A program made the position numbers and the translations under genes. DNA of 64,000 nucleotides, taken from CAVTWH01 sp963794685. GTDB taxonomy: Bacteria; Actinomycetota; Actinomycetes; Mycobacteriales; Micromonosporaceae. Position 1 is the first letter of the stretch. Each line of letters starts with the position of its first letter. Positions 1 to 8,983 of the stretch are shown one piece after another. Under the pieces are notes generated by a model, which was given only the letters and a program-made list of their open reading frames with translations, was not told the DNA's origin and searched no databases. The DNA lies in assembly GCA_963794685.1 (NCBI GenBank), contig CAWCFK010000005.1:310001-374000 (forward strand), read 5' to 3'.

Positions 1-32
1 CGGCCCACCCGGACAGCGCGGCGGCGTCCGGC

Positions 33-860
33 TCATGTGGCCGCGAGCCAGCCGCCGGCCAGCGCCACCATCAGCGCCACCCCGAGCAGCACCCGGTACA
101 CCGCGAAGGTGACCATCGAGTGCTTGGCGACAAAGCGCAGCAGCCAGGCGATCGAGGCGTACCCGACGATGAAGCTCACGATCGTGCCGACCGCCAGCGC
201 CGGTACCCCCACCGACGGACCGGACAGCGCGTCCTTGAGTTCGAAGAGTCCGCCGCCGAGCAGCGCCGGGATGCCGAGGAAGAAGGCGAGCCGGGTGGCG
301 GTGACCCGGTCCAGGTCGCGCAGCAGCCCGAAGGAGATGGTGGCGCCCGAACGGGACACCCCGGGGAACAGGGCGGCCGCCTGGGCCACCCCGATGACCA
401 CCGAGTCGGTCAGGTTGACCTCGCGTTCACCGCGCACCCGGGCACTGACCAGCTCCGCGTAGACCATCACGGCGCTCCACAGGATCAGCGCGGCAGCCAC
501 CACCCACAGGTTGCGCAGCGGTCCGGTGATGGCGTCCTTGCCGAGCACCCCGGCCACCGCGATGGGCACCGAGCCGACGATGACGTACCAGGCGAAGCGG
601 TAGTCGAAGCCGCGCTGCTCCTTGTGGAACAGTCCCCGGAAGAAGCCTTTGACCAGCCGGACGATGTCTTTGAAGAAGTAGATGACGGCGGCCAGGATGG
701 CGCCGGTCTGGATCACCGCGGTGAAGCCGGTGACCGACGGGTCGTCGACCGGCAGGCCGAGGATCTTCTCCGCGATGGTCAGGTGGCCGGTGGAGGAGAC
801 CGGCAGGAACTCGGTGAGCCCTTCGACGATGCCGAGGATGACGGCCTGTCCGATGTTCAC
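33..860 (-). CDS. uppP: Undecaprenyl-diphosphate phosphatase UppP (BacA)
   Basis: A 275-residue polytopic membrane protein. It dephosphorylates undecaprenyl diphosphate to recycle the lipid carrier for cell-wall synthesis and gives bacitracin tolerance. Both family signatures are intact: the Glu-rich EGLTEFLPVSSTGHL at residues 13-27 and PGVSRSGAT at 166-174. Several hydrophobic helices follow, and the length is usual for the family. The ATG at 860 overlaps the stop of the upstream F420-type oxidoreductase gene by 4 bp, so the two are probably co-transcribed and translationally coupled. Bases 1-32 downstream hold nothing I can name. Confidence 0.97.
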   Translation of the reverse strand: MNIGQAVILGIVEGLTEFLPVSSTGHLTIAEKILGLPVDDPSVTGFTAVIQTGAILAAVIYFFKDIVRLVKGFFRGLFHKEQRGFDYRFAWYVIVGSVPIAVAGVLGKDAITGPLRNLWVVAAALILWSAVMVYAELVSARVRGEREVNLTDSVVIGVAQAAALFPGVSRSGATISFGLLRDLDRVTATRLAFFLGIPALLGGGLFELKDALSGPSVGVPALAVGTIVSFIVGYASIAWLLRFVAKHSMVTFAVYRVLLGVALMVALAGGWLAAT

Positions 861-1909
861 CCGGCCACGCCCGACTTGTCGTAGGCGTCGGCGATCTGGC
901 GCAGCGTCGCCACGGCGCTCTCCCGGTCACCGGCGAACAGGGTGACCGACAGGGTGGTCACCCCGGCCGCCGCGTAGCGGCGCATCCCGTCGGCGACCCG
1001 GTCCACCGGACCGAGCAGGCTGGTCCGGTCGATGAACTCCAGGGGTACGGCCGCGGCCGCGTCCCGTTGCCGTTTGCTGAGGTAGAGCTCCTGCACTTCG
1101 CGGGCGGCGTCGGCGTAGCCCATCCGGACGGCGAGCTGGTTGTAGAAGTTCTGCTCCCGGCTGCCCATCCCGCCCACGTACAGGGCGGCGTACCAGCGCA
1201 CCAGCGCGGCGCAGGAGTCCAGGTCGTCGCCGATCACCACCGGCACGCTGGGTACCACGTCGAAGCCGGCCAGCTCCTTGCCGGCCCGGCTGCGGCCGGC
1301 GGCCACGCTGGCCAGCTGCTCCTGGGCGAACTCGGGCGAGTAGAAGATGGCCAGCCAGCCGTCGGCGATCTCGCCGGCCAGCTCGAGGTTCTTCGGCCCG
1401 ACGGCGGCCAGGTAGATCGGGATGTGTTCGCGGGGTGGATGGAAACCCAACCGCAGCGCCTTGCCGGGGCCATCGGGCAGCGGCAGGGTGTAGAACTCGC
1501 CGGCATAGCTGACGTCCCTGCGGGCCACCGCCATCTTCACGATGTCGACATATTCCCGGGTACGGGCCAGCGGGCGGGCGAAGCGCACCCCGTGCCAGCC
1601 CTCCGACACCTGCGGTCCGGAGACGCCCAGGCCCAGCCGGAACCGGCCGCCGGAGAGGTTGTCCAGGGACGCCGCGGTCATCGCCGTCATCGCCGGGGTA
1701 CGCGCCGGGATCTGCATGATCGCGCTGCCGATGTCGATACGCTCCGTGGTGGCGGCAATCGCGGCCAGCATGGTCGGCGAGTCCGAGCCGTACGCCTCGG
1801 CCGCCCAGACCACCGACAGCCCCAGCCGGTCGGCCTCCTGGGCCAGCGCCAGATGGTCGGCCGGCGTGCTCCACGCCGTCTGGTAACCCAGGCTCAACCC
1901 GAGTCGCAT
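857..1909 (-). CDS. LLM class F420-dependent oxidoreductase
   Basis: A 350-residue luciferase-like (TIM-barrel) oxidoreductase of the F420-dependent branch common in actinomycetes. The N-terminal MRLGLSLGYQ strand, the ASLDNLSGGRFRLGLG segment and the C-terminal LADGMRRYAAAGVTTL-type barrel end fit the family. The substrate cannot be told from sequence. A clear GGGAGGAG ribosome-binding site lies about 7 nt before the ATG. The gene is first in a two-gene operon with uppP (4-bp overlap). It is transcribed away from the aldo-keto reductase gene across a 138-bp intergenic region that must hold both promoters. F420 use is inferred from family resemblance. Confidence 0.9.
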   Translation of the reverse strand: MRLGLSLGYQTAWSTPADHLALAQEADRLGLSVVWAAEAYGSDSPTMLAAIAATTERIDIGSAIMQIPARTPAMTAMTAASLDNLSGGRFRLGLGVSGPQVSEGWHGVRFARPLARTREYVDIVKMAVARRDVSYAGEFYTLPLPDGPGKALRLGFHPPREHIPIYLAAVGPKNLELAGEIADGWLAIFYSPEFAQEQLASVAAGRSRAGKELAGFDVVPSVPVVIGDDLDSCAALVRWYAALYVGGMGSREQNFYNQLAVRMGYADAAREVQELYLSKRQRDAAAAVPLEFIDRTSLLGPVDRVADGMRRYAAAGVTTLSVTLFAGDRESAVATLRQIADAYDKSGVAG

Positions 1910-2047
1910 CGCGTCACTCCTCCCGACAACAGTCCGCCCAGCCTAGCCAGCCGACCCAGGGAATTCGCCTGCCGGGGGCGGCCGCCCGGGGTGTCGACGC
2001 CGGTGTGTCGCGCCCCGCGGGCCGGCGTGCCTGTAGTTTCACATCTC

Positions 2048-3019
2048 ATGCAGCAGCGTCCCCTCGGCCGAACCGGGCTCCTGGTGTCCCGGCTCGCCCT
2101 GGGCACGATGACCTGGGGGCGGGACACCGCCCCGGACGACGCGGCGGCGCAGCTCAAGACGTTCGCCGACGCCGGTGGCACGCTGCTGGACACCGCCGAC
2201 GTCTACGGCGAAGGCGACGCCGAGGGGCTGGTCGGTGCGCTGCTGGCCACCGTGGTCCCCCGCGACGACCTGCTCATCGCCACCAAGGCGGGGCTGCGCC
2301 CGAGCCGGGAACGCCACCACGACAGCTCCCGCGGCCACCTGCTGTCCAGCCTGGACGCCTCGCTGCGCCGGCTGGGCGTGGACCACGTGGACATCTGGCA
2401 GGTGCACGGGTACGACCCGGAGACGCCGCTGGAGGAGACCCTGGCCGCGCTGGACCTGGCGGTCAACTCCGGCCGCGCCCGCTACGTGGGGGTGTCCAAC
2501 TTCGCCGGCTGGCAGACCGCCCGGGCGGCCACCTGGCAGCGCGCCTGGCCGGGCCGGGCGCCGCTGGTCTGCGCGCAGGTGGAGTATTCGTTGCTGGAGC
2601 GCGGTATCGAGCGCGAACTGCTGCCCGCGGCTCAGGCGCTCGGGCTGGGCGTGCTGCCCTGGTCGCCGCTGGGCCGCGGCGTGCTCACCGGCAAGTACCG
2701 GCACGGCCGCCCGGCCGACTCGCGCGGCGCCTCCCCGCACTTCGAACGGTTCGTCGCCCGCTACCTCGATCCGCGCTCGTCGGCGATCGTGGAGTCGGTG
2801 GTCACCGCCGCCGAGGGGCTCGGCGTCTCCCCGCTGGAGGTGGCGCTGGCCTGGGTCCGGGACCGGCCCGGCGTGGTGGCCCCGATCGTCGGCGCCCGTA
2901 CGGTGGGGCAGCTGGCCGGGGCGCTGCAGGTGGAGGAGATCACCCTGCCGTACGAGATCAGCCGGGCGCTGGACGACGTCAGCGCCATCGAGGTGGGGTA
3001 TCCGGAGCGGCAGGACTGA
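2048..3019 (+). CDS. Aldo/keto reductase
   Basis: A 323-residue NADPH-dependent aldo/keto reductase with a TIM barrel. It starts with the typical MQQRPLGRTGLLVSRLALGTMTWG. The catalytic Asp and Tyr lie in LLDTADVYGEGDAE, the Lys in LLIATKAG and the His in DIWQVHGYDPETPLEE. The C-terminal PIVGARTVGQL is the usual NADPH-binding end. The frame is open far upstream, but the ATG at 2048 is chosen because family homology begins there; the longer reading runs antisense through the neighbouring oxidoreductase gene. Reduction of an aldehyde or ketone is known for the family; the substrate is unknown. Confidence 0.94.
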   Translation: MQQRPLGRTGLLVSRLALGTMTWGRDTAPDDAAAQLKTFADAGGTLLDTADVYGEGDAEGLVGALLATVVPRDDLLIATKAGLRPSRERHHDSSRGHLLSSLDASLRRLGVDHVDIWQVHGYDPETPLEETLAALDLAVNSGRARYVGVSNFAGWQTARAATWQRAWPGRAPLVCAQVEYSLLERGIERELLPAAQALGLGVLPWSPLGRGVLTGKYRHGRPADSRGASPHFERFVARYLDPRSSAIVESVVTAAEGLGVSPLEVALAWVRDRPGVVAPIVGARTVGQLAGALQVEEITLPYEISRALDDVSAIEVGYPERQD

Positions 3020-3068
3020 CCCGGCCGGGGCGCTGGCCAGCGTCCGACTTGCGTGGCAAGGTGCCTGT

Positions 3069-3260
3069 ATGGACTACGAATACGCGCCCCTGCGGTTACC
3101 GCCGAACATCGACCGGGCCGGCGCGGCGGCGCAACTGGCGATCCAGGCGGAGTTCAGCGGCTGGGAACTGGCGCGGGTCCAGGTGTTCGCCGACGGCACC
3201 CGCAAAGTGCTGCTGCGCCGCCGGGTCGGCACGGTCCCCCAGCCGGGCGTCCACCTGTAG
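3069..3260 (+). CDS. DUF5703 family small protein
   Basis: A 63-residue cytosolic protein starting MDYEYAPLRLPPNIDRA and ending VGTVPQPGVHL. The sequence fits the actinobacterial DUF5703 family: a short beta-rich fold with SGWELARVQVFADGTRKVLLRR. Nothing is known of its function. It lies 49 bp after the aldo-keto reductase on the same strand and is probably co-transcribed. Only 30 bp separate its stop from the convergent gene at 3291. Confidence 0.88.
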   Translation: MDYEYAPLRLPPNIDRAGAAAQLAIQAEFSGWELARVQVFADGTRKVLLRRRVGTVPQPGVHL

Positions 3261-3290
3261 GCAGGCCCGCCCGGCCGGGGTGTGCCGGTG

Positions 3291-3971
3291 CTACTCCTCG
3301 TCCTCGTCGTCGCCGTCGACGAGGGAGTCCAGCCGCGCGTACGGGTGCTCGTCCAGCCGGCCGACCAGCTTCTCGCCGGTGCGTAGCTGGAACGGCCCCA
3401 CCGCGTCGGTCTCGTCGAACTCCTCGATGTCCAGTGGCTGCGGGGTCTCCACCACCGCCACGATCCCGTCCAGCGGCTCCAGCTCCGGGATGTCCAGCGC
3501 ACCCAGCGAACCGTCGCCGGCCTGCAGCAGCTCCAGCACCGCCTCGCTGACCGAGTCGATCGGACCGATCGGCCCGTCGTCCTCCTCGTCCAGGTCGGGG
3601 CTGGCGCTGCGGGCCGCCTCGGCCACCTTGAGCAGGGACACCACGCTGGGTACCCGGTAGTCGCGGCGCTGGCGCACCGACACCACCGGCCCGTACGGGT
3701 CGTCGTGCTCCTCGGCGGCCACCGCGGCGGCCACCCCGAACTGCCGGTCGGCCTCCGCCGGGTTCGGCACGTTCCACGGGGTGACCTCGTCGTAGGCGTC
3801 CAGCAGCAGGCCGTCGTAGTCGTAGGAGGCGTTGGACAGCTCGACGTAGGCCTGCCAGACCGTCTCGTCGTCGACCCGGCCGTCGGCGGCCACCACGGCG
3901 CGCAGGTGGGTCCGGGCGGCGGCGTACACCCGCTCCAGGGCGGCTTCCAGCTCGGTGCTCTGGTCGGTCAT
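3291..3971 (-). CDS. Conserved hypothetical acidic protein
   Basis: A 226-residue strongly acidic, soluble protein with no signal peptide or membrane segment. The N-terminal half is helical (ELEAALERVYAAARTHLRAVV, then a WQAYVELSNASYDYDGLLLDAYDEVTPW segment). The C-terminal half is rich in Asp/Glu and ends DGDDEDEE. I recognise it only as a hypothetical protein of actinomycetes. It sits 10 bp after the M20 peptidase gene on the same strand, so the two probably form an operon. No function can be assigned. Confidence 0.8.
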   Translation of the reverse strand: MTDQSTELEAALERVYAAARTHLRAVVAADGRVDDETVWQAYVELSNASYDYDGLLLDAYDEVTPWNVPNPAEADRQFGVAAAVAAEEHDDPYGPVVSVRQRRDYRVPSVVSLLKVAEAARSASPDLDEEDDGPIGPIDSVSEAVLELLQAGDGSLGALDIPELEPLDGIVAVVETPQPLDIEEFDETDAVGPFQLRTGEKLVGRLDEHPYARLDSLVDGDDEDEE

Positions 3972-3981
3972 CGTCGTCCTC

Positions 3982-5298
3982 TCAAGCGCTGCGCAGGAAC
4001 CGGTCGAGTACGCGCACGCCGAACTGTAGCCCGTCCACCGGAACGCGCTCGTCGATGCCGTGGAACAGCGACGCGAACGGCAGGTCGGCGGGGAGTTTCA
4101 ACGGCGCGAAGCCGAAGCAGCGCATGCCCAGCTTCATGAAGGCCTTGGCATCCGTGCCGCCGGAGAGCATATAGGGAACCGGCCGGGCACCGGCGTCCTC
4201 GGCGCGCAGCGCCGCCGCCATCGCGTCGACCAGGGCGCCGTCGAAGCCGGTCTCCAGCGGCGGTTGGTGGGTGACCGTCTCCAGTTCGATCTCCTCCCCC
4301 AGCACCGAGCGCAGCTCCGCCAGGAACGCCTCGTCCTGGCCGGGCAGGATCCGGCAGTCCAGGGTGGCGCCGGCCCGGGACGGGATGACGTTGTCCTTGT
4401 ACCCGGCGGTCAGCCGGGTCGGGTTGACGGTGTTGCGCAGCGTGGCGCCGACCATGGCGGCGATCGGGCCGAGCTTGCTGACCGCCAGTTCCGGGTCGGC
4501 CGGGTCGATCTCGATGCCCAGCGCCTGGCCCAGCTCGCCGAGGAAGTCCTGGACGGTCCGGGTGGCCACCAGCGGGAAGCGGTGCCGGCCGACCCGGGCG
4601 ACCGCCTCGCACAGCGCGGTGACCGCGTTGTCCTCGTGGATGAACGAGCCGTGCCCGGGGCGCCCGGTGGCGTGCGCGCGCAGCCAGTGGATGCCCTTCT
4701 CGGCCGTCTGGATCAGGTAGAGCCGCAGGTCGTTGCTGACCGTGTAGGAGAAGCCGCCGACCTCGCCGATCGCCTCGGTACACCCCTCGAACAGGTCCGG
4801 GTGGTTGTCGACCAGGAAGTGCGCGCCGTAGCGGCCACCGGCCTCCTCGTCGGCGGTGAAGCACAGCACCAGGTCGCGCGGCGGCGTCACGCCGGTGCGC
4901 CGCCAGTGCCGGATGGTGGCCAGCACCATCGCGTCGAAGTCCTTCATGTCGATGGCGCCCCGGCCCCACAGGAAGCCGTCGCGGATCTCACCGCCGAACG
5001 GGTCGACGCTCCACTCGCCGGCGTCCGCCGGGACCACGTCCAGGTGCCCGTGGATGAGCAGGGCGCCGCGGCCCGGGTCGGTACCGGCGAACCGGGCCAC
5101 CACGCTGGTGCGTCCGGGCGCCGACTCACGGAGCTGCGGCTCCAGCCCGACCTCGGCGAGCTTGCCGGCCACGTACTCGGCGGCGCGGCGTTCACCGGCG
5201 CAGGTGTCCAGGTCTCCGGTGTTGGTGGTGTCGATGCGCAGCAGGTCGCGGCAGAGGTCGACGACCTCGCCGGCGGGGTCGGACACGGGTGCGGTCAT
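3982..5298 (-). CDS. M20/M25/M40 family metallo-hydrolase (ArgE/DapE/CPG2-like)
   Basis: A 438-residue di-zinc amidohydrolase/exopeptidase. Metal-binding and catalytic segments are present: LLIHGHLDVVPAD (about residue 95), the WGRGAIDMKDFDAM block with bridging Asp, FTADEEAGGRYGAH with catalytic Glu pair, and a C-terminal LSGGTDAKAFMKLGMRCFGF carrying a late metal ligand region. Members deacylate or hydrolyse N-acyl amino acids and small peptides; the exact substrate is not evident. The length is normal. It is the first gene of a pair with the acidic hypothetical protein at 3291. Confidence 0.93.
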   Translation of the reverse strand: MTAPVSDPAGEVVDLCRDLLRIDTTNTGDLDTCAGERRAAEYVAGKLAEVGLEPQLRESAPGRTSVVARFAGTDPGRGALLIHGHLDVVPADAGEWSVDPFGGEIRDGFLWGRGAIDMKDFDAMVLATIRHWRRTGVTPPRDLVLCFTADEEAGGRYGAHFLVDNHPDLFEGCTEAIGEVGGFSYTVSNDLRLYLIQTAEKGIHWLRAHATGRPGHGSFIHEDNAVTALCEAVARVGRHRFPLVATRTVQDFLGELGQALGIEIDPADPELAVSKLGPIAAMVGATLRNTVNPTRLTAGYKDNVIPSRAGATLDCRILPGQDEAFLAELRSVLGEEIELETVTHQPPLETGFDGALVDAMAAALRAEDAGARPVPYMLSGGTDAKAFMKLGMRCFGFAPLKLPADLPFASLFHGIDERVPVDGLQFGVRVLDRFLRSA

Positions 5299-5426
5299 GA
5301 ACTCTTCTTACCAGCCGCTGCCCGGGCGGGCCCGCGCCGGGCGCGGCCGGGTGCACCGGGCCCGGACATGGAGCGGCGAGGGCCGCCCCGGATGGGCAGC
5401 CCTCGCCGGTGGGTGTCAGGGGTTGC

Positions 5427-5570
5427 TTAGGTGAAGAGGCTCACGCCGCCGGGGCCGACGAGCAGCCCGACGATGATGAGCACGATGCCCCAGAGAAGCT
5501 GGCGGCGGAACAGCGCGACGATGCCTGCGACGACCAGAATGACCGCGAGGATCCACAAGAGAAAGCTCAT
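5427..5570 (-). CDS. GPGG-motif small membrane protein
   Basis: A 47-codon gene: MSFLLWILAVILVV at the N-terminus, a central short basic loop FRRQ, a second hydrophobic helix, then the GPGG motif in LLVGPGGVSLFT. Two closely spaced transmembrane helices and a conserved Gly-Pro-Gly-Gly turn define the actinobacterial GPGG-motif small membrane protein family. The function is unknown. The ATG at 5570 follows a GGAGGGGG stretch about 14 nt upstream, which is a rather long spacing. The gene stands alone between the M20 peptidase and recQ. Confidence 0.85.
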   Translation of the reverse strand: MSFLLWILAVILVVAGIVALFRRQLLWGIVLIIVGLLVGPGGVSLFT

Positions 5571-5622
5571 GACAAGTATTTACCCCCTCCGCAGCTCTCC
5601 AAACCTATGCCTTGCATCTGTG

Positions 5623-5641
5623 GGTGATCTTCCCGATCACC
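5623..5641 (-). terminator. Candidate terminator hairpin after recQ
   Basis: A perfect 7-bp stem (GGTGATC / GATCACC) around a 5-nt loop lies 12 bp past the recQ stop, in the short gap before the GPGG gene. There is no T-tract, as is usual in these genomes. It is a weak candidate by sequence alone. Confidence 0.35.
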
Positions 5642-5653
5642 ACACTGACCTGG

Positions 5654-7369
5654 TCATCCGTCCACGGCGGTGAGCAGGTTCTGCTGACGCACCACGGGTA
5701 CGGAGAGTGTCTTGTAGCCCACCTCGTCGAACAACAGGGTGACCTTCTCCGCCTCGTACCGCAGCACCGTCCCGGCGCCCCACATCGGGTGCTGCACCTG
5801 GCTGTGTACCGGCCACGGTCCCTCCCCGCCGGCCGCCGCAGCGCCGGCCGGTGACCCGGTCGATGCCCAGCCGGCCGCCGAAGCGATCGAGGCTGCCGCC
5901 GCCCGCCCCGCGTCCGGACTGGCCAGCGGCCGTTGTTGGCAATTGTCGCAGTGGCCGCACCGGTGCGGGGCGTGTTCGCCGAAGTAGGCCAGCAGCGCCT
6001 GGCCGCGGCAGCCGGTCGTCTCCGCGAGCGAGCGCATCATGTCGATCCGGGAGCGCTGGACCCGCTGGTAGCGCTCGTGCTCGGCGAGCGCCGCGGCCGC
6101 CGCGGCGGCCGGCTCGGGACCATACCGGGGCACCGTGAGCTGCCCGGTGGCGGTGCTCGCCGCCGCGCCGACCTGCTCCAGCAGCGCCACCAGGCTGCCC
6201 AGCTTGCGCGGGCCCAGGCCGGTGACCTCGGCCAGCTTCCGGCGGCTCAGCGGGCCCTGGCGCAGCGCGGCGGCCAGGGCGGTCAGCTCGGTCCGGTCCG
6301 GGGCGCCGCCGGTGAAGAAGCGCTGCAGGGCGACGTCCTCGGCGCGCCAGAGCAGGATCACCTGGGCCGGTTCGCCGTCCCGGCCGGCCCGGCCGATCTC
6401 CTGCAGGTAGCTGTCCGGCGAGTCGGGCAGCGCCACGTGCATCACCCAGCGGATGTCCGGCTTGTCGATGCCCATGCCGAAGGCCGAGGTGGCCACCATG
6501 ATCGGGGCGTCCGGGCCGAGGAACTGCTGGTGCCGGCGGCTGCGCTCGCCGTTGGCCAGGCCGCCGTGGTAGAAGGTGGCCGGGTGGTCGGCGGCGGTCA
6601 GCCGGGCGGCCAGCTCCTCGGCGCCCCGACGGGTGGGCGCGTAGACGATGCCCGGGCCGGACAGCTGGCTCAGGCAGCCCAGCAGCCGCTGCCAGCGCAG
6701 CTCCTCGCTCGGACAGTGCACCACCGACAGGTGCAGGTTGGGCCGGTCCAGGCCGGTGAGGACCAGCTGCGGGTCGCGCATCCGGAGCCGTTCGATGATG
6801 TCCTCGCGGACCGGCGGGGACGCGGTGGCGGTCAGCGCCACGATCGGCGGCCGGCCCAGCTGCTCGATCATCTGGCCGAGGGCGAGGTAGTCGGGGCGGA
6901 AGTCGAAGCCCCAGGAGGAGATGCAGTGCGCCTCGTCGATGGCGACCAGCGCGGGGCGCAGGGCGCGGACCTCCGCCAGCCGGTCCGGCACCGCCAGCTG
7001 CTCCGGGGTGATGAACAGGAACCGGGCCCGGCCCGCCTGCAGGTCGGCCAGTGCCCGCTCGCGCTGGGCCGGGGTCTCCGCCGAGCTGATCCGGACCGCC
7101 CGCAGCCGCTCGTCGTCCCGCCCGGCCAGCGCCGTCACCTGGTCCTCCTGCAGCGCCAGCAGCGGCGAGACGACCACCGTCGGCCCGTCGGCGAGGGCGC
7201 CGGGCACCTGGTAGATGGCCGACTTGCCGGCTCCGGTGGGCATGATGACCAGGGCGTCACGGCCGGCGGCCACCGCGCGCATCGCGGCGAGCTGACCGTC
7301 ACGCAGGGAGGTCCAGCCGAAGTGTCGACGGGCGGCGCGGCGCAGCCGCACGGATCGGGGAAGCCACAT
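5654..7369 (-). CDS. recQ: RecQ-family ATP-dependent DNA helicase
   Basis: A 571-residue superfamily 2 3'-5' DNA helicase acting in recombination and fork repair. Walker A is MPTGAGKS (residues 43-50) and Walker B is DEAH (145-148), followed by the RecQ aromatic-rich loop motif ISSWGFDFRPDY. Motif VI appears as QEIGRAGRDG. A zinc-binding region with four Cys (CRGQALLAYFGE then CGHCDNC) and winged-helix-like segments follow. There is no HRDC domain; instead a short C-terminal beta segment (VQHPMWGAGTVLRYEAEKVTLLFD) ends the protein, as in a subset of actinobacterial RecQ proteins. The ATG at 7369 is chosen because homology begins MWLPRSVRLRRAARRHFGW. Confidence 0.93.
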   Translation of the reverse strand: MWLPRSVRLRRAARRHFGWTSLRDGQLAAMRAVAAGRDALVIMPTGAGKSAIYQVPGALADGPTVVVSPLLALQEDQVTALAGRDDERLRAVRISSAETPAQRERALADLQAGRARFLFITPEQLAVPDRLAEVRALRPALVAIDEAHCISSWGFDFRPDYLALGQMIEQLGRPPIVALTATASPPVREDIIERLRMRDPQLVLTGLDRPNLHLSVVHCPSEELRWQRLLGCLSQLSGPGIVYAPTRRGAEELAARLTAADHPATFYHGGLANGERSRRHQQFLGPDAPIMVATSAFGMGIDKPDIRWVMHVALPDSPDSYLQEIGRAGRDGEPAQVILLWRAEDVALQRFFTGGAPDRTELTALAAALRQGPLSRRKLAEVTGLGPRKLGSLVALLEQVGAAASTATGQLTVPRYGPEPAAAAAAALAEHERYQRVQRSRIDMMRSLAETTGCRGQALLAYFGEHAPHRCGHCDNCQQRPLASPDAGRAAAASIASAAGWASTGSPAGAAAAGGEGPWPVHSQVQHPMWGAGTVLRYEAEKVTLLFDEVGYKTLSVPVVRQQNLLTAVDG

Positions 7370-7512
7370 GGGTCGATCTTGCCCGCCGGCACCGACAGTC
7401 AACCCCGCCACGCGGCGACCGTTACCAACCGGGAACACTCCGGTCGGTGTCCGGGCCGCTACCCGCATCGCAGGCCGGCGTCGGTGACCCCGTCGGCGGT
7501 GGCCGCCGGTTG

Positions 7513-8925
7513 CTATTCGCTGTGGCCGCCGGTCGACGTGGCGCCGCCGCCGTCGCCGATCCACACGCTGGTCAGGTTGCAGAACTCGCGGATGCCCTGG
7601 GCGGACAGCTCGCGGCCGTAGCCGGAGTTCTTGACGCCGCCGAAGGGCAGCTGCGGGTAGGAGGTGACCATGCCGTTGACGAAGACCATGCCGGCCTGCA
7701 GGTCGTCCACCAGCCGCCGCTGCTCGTCGGGGTCGGCGGTCCAGGCGTTGGCGCCCAGCCCGAAGTCGGTGGCGTTGGCCAGCGCCACCGCCTCGTCGTA
7801 GCCGGCCGCCCGGTACACCCCGGCCACCGGCCCGAACACCTCCTCGGCGAACATGGCCATCTGCGGCGTGATGCCGGCGACCACGCTCGGCGGGTACCAC
7901 CAGCCCGGGCGCTGCGGCGCGGCCCCACCGCAGAGCACCCGGGCGCCGTGTGCCACCGCGTCGGCGACCTGGCCCGCCACGTCGTCCCGGCCCTGGGCCA
8001 CGGCCAGCGGCCCCACGTCGGTACCGTCGGCCATCGGGTCACCCACGGTGAGCGCCGACATCCGGGCCACGAAGGCGTCCACGAACTCGTCGTAGACGTC
8101 GGTGTGCACGATGAAGCGCTTCGCGGCGATGCAGGACTGGCCGTTGTTCTGGCAGCGCGCCGTGGTGGCCACCTCGGCGGCCCGGGCCACGTCGGCCGAG
8201 GGCAGTACCAGGAACGGGTCACTGCCGCCCAGCTCCAGGACGGTCTTCTTGAGTTCCCGGCCGGCGACGGCGGCCACCGCCCGACCGGCCGCCTCGCTGC
8301 CGGTGAGCGTGGCCGCCCGTACCCGCGGATCGGTCAACACCCGCTCGACCTGCTCGCTGCCGATCAGCAGGGTCTGGAACGCGCCGTCCGGGAAGCCCGC
8401 CCGGGCGAACAGCTCACCCAGGTAGAGGGCGGTCTGCGGGACGTTGGAGGCGTGCTTGAGCAGGCCGGTGTTGCCGGCCATCAGGGCCGGCGCGGCGAAC
8501 CGCATCGCCTGCCACAGCGGGAAGTTCCACGGCATGATGGCCAGCACCGGGCCGAGCGGCCGGTACCGGGCGTAGGCCCGCAGCGCACCGACGGCGCCCG
8601 CGTCGGCCGGCTGGTCGGCCAGAAACTCCTCGCCCCGGGCGGCGTAGAAGCGGCACGCCGCGGCGCACTTGAGCACCTCGGCCCGGGCGGACGCCAGGGT
8701 CTTGCCCATCTCGGTGGTCATCGTGGCGGCCACCGCGTCGGCCTCCCGTTCCAGGATGTCCGCCGCGCCGGACAGCCACCCGGCGCGCTGGGCGTACGGT
8801 GCGGCGCGCAGCTGTTCGAAGCCGGTCACCGAACGGGTGAGGGCCGCGTCGATCTGTTCGGGTCCCAACGCGTCGAAAGTCTTCACCGTCTCCCCGGTGG
8901 CCGGGTTGACCGTCGCGATCGGCAT
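7513..8925 (-). CDS. gabD: NAD(P)-dependent succinate-semialdehyde dehydrogenase
   Basis: A 470-residue aldehyde dehydrogenase that oxidises succinate semialdehyde to succinate, the last step of GABA breakdown. It has the Asn-containing MPWNFPLWQAMR at 131-142, the cofactor-binding TLTGSEAAGRAV at 207-217, catalytic Glu in ELGGSDPF (E231) and catalytic Cys in NNGQSCIAAKR (C265). The short GabD1-like form begins MPIATVNPATGETV, matching the ATG at 8925, which has an AGGTATGCC segment before it. No GABA transaminase gene is nearby, so the pathway assignment rests on family resemblance. Confidence 0.92.
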   Translation of the reverse strand: MPIATVNPATGETVKTFDALGPEQIDAALTRSVTGFEQLRAAPYAQRAGWLSGAADILEREADAVAATMTTEMGKTLASARAEVLKCAAACRFYAARGEEFLADQPADAGAVGALRAYARYRPLGPVLAIMPWNFPLWQAMRFAAPALMAGNTGLLKHASNVPQTALYLGELFARAGFPDGAFQTLLIGSEQVERVLTDPRVRAATLTGSEAAGRAVAAVAGRELKKTVLELGGSDPFLVLPSADVARAAEVATTARCQNNGQSCIAAKRFIVHTDVYDEFVDAFVARMSALTVGDPMADGTDVGPLAVAQGRDDVAGQVADAVAHGARVLCGGAAPQRPGWWYPPSVVAGITPQMAMFAEEVFGPVAGVYRAAGYDEAVALANATDFGLGANAWTADPDEQRRLVDDLQAGMVFVNGMVTSYPQLPFGGVKNSGYGRELSAQGIREFCNLTSVWIGDGGGATSTGGHSE

Positions 8926-8983
8926 GGCATACCTCCGGGGTCGTTGTCAGCGCTGTTCTCCTTGCATACCGGGCAACAGCCGG

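Noticed and set aside
1067..2047. Long N-terminal extension of the aldo/keto reductase frame
   Set aside because: It is antisense to the F420-type oxidoreductase gene and has no homology-like pattern; the ATG at 2048 fits the family start.
7370..7900. Longer recQ reading frame
   Set aside because: It overlaps the succinate-semialdehyde dehydrogenase gene on the same strand and lacks domain features; RecQ similarity starts at 7369.
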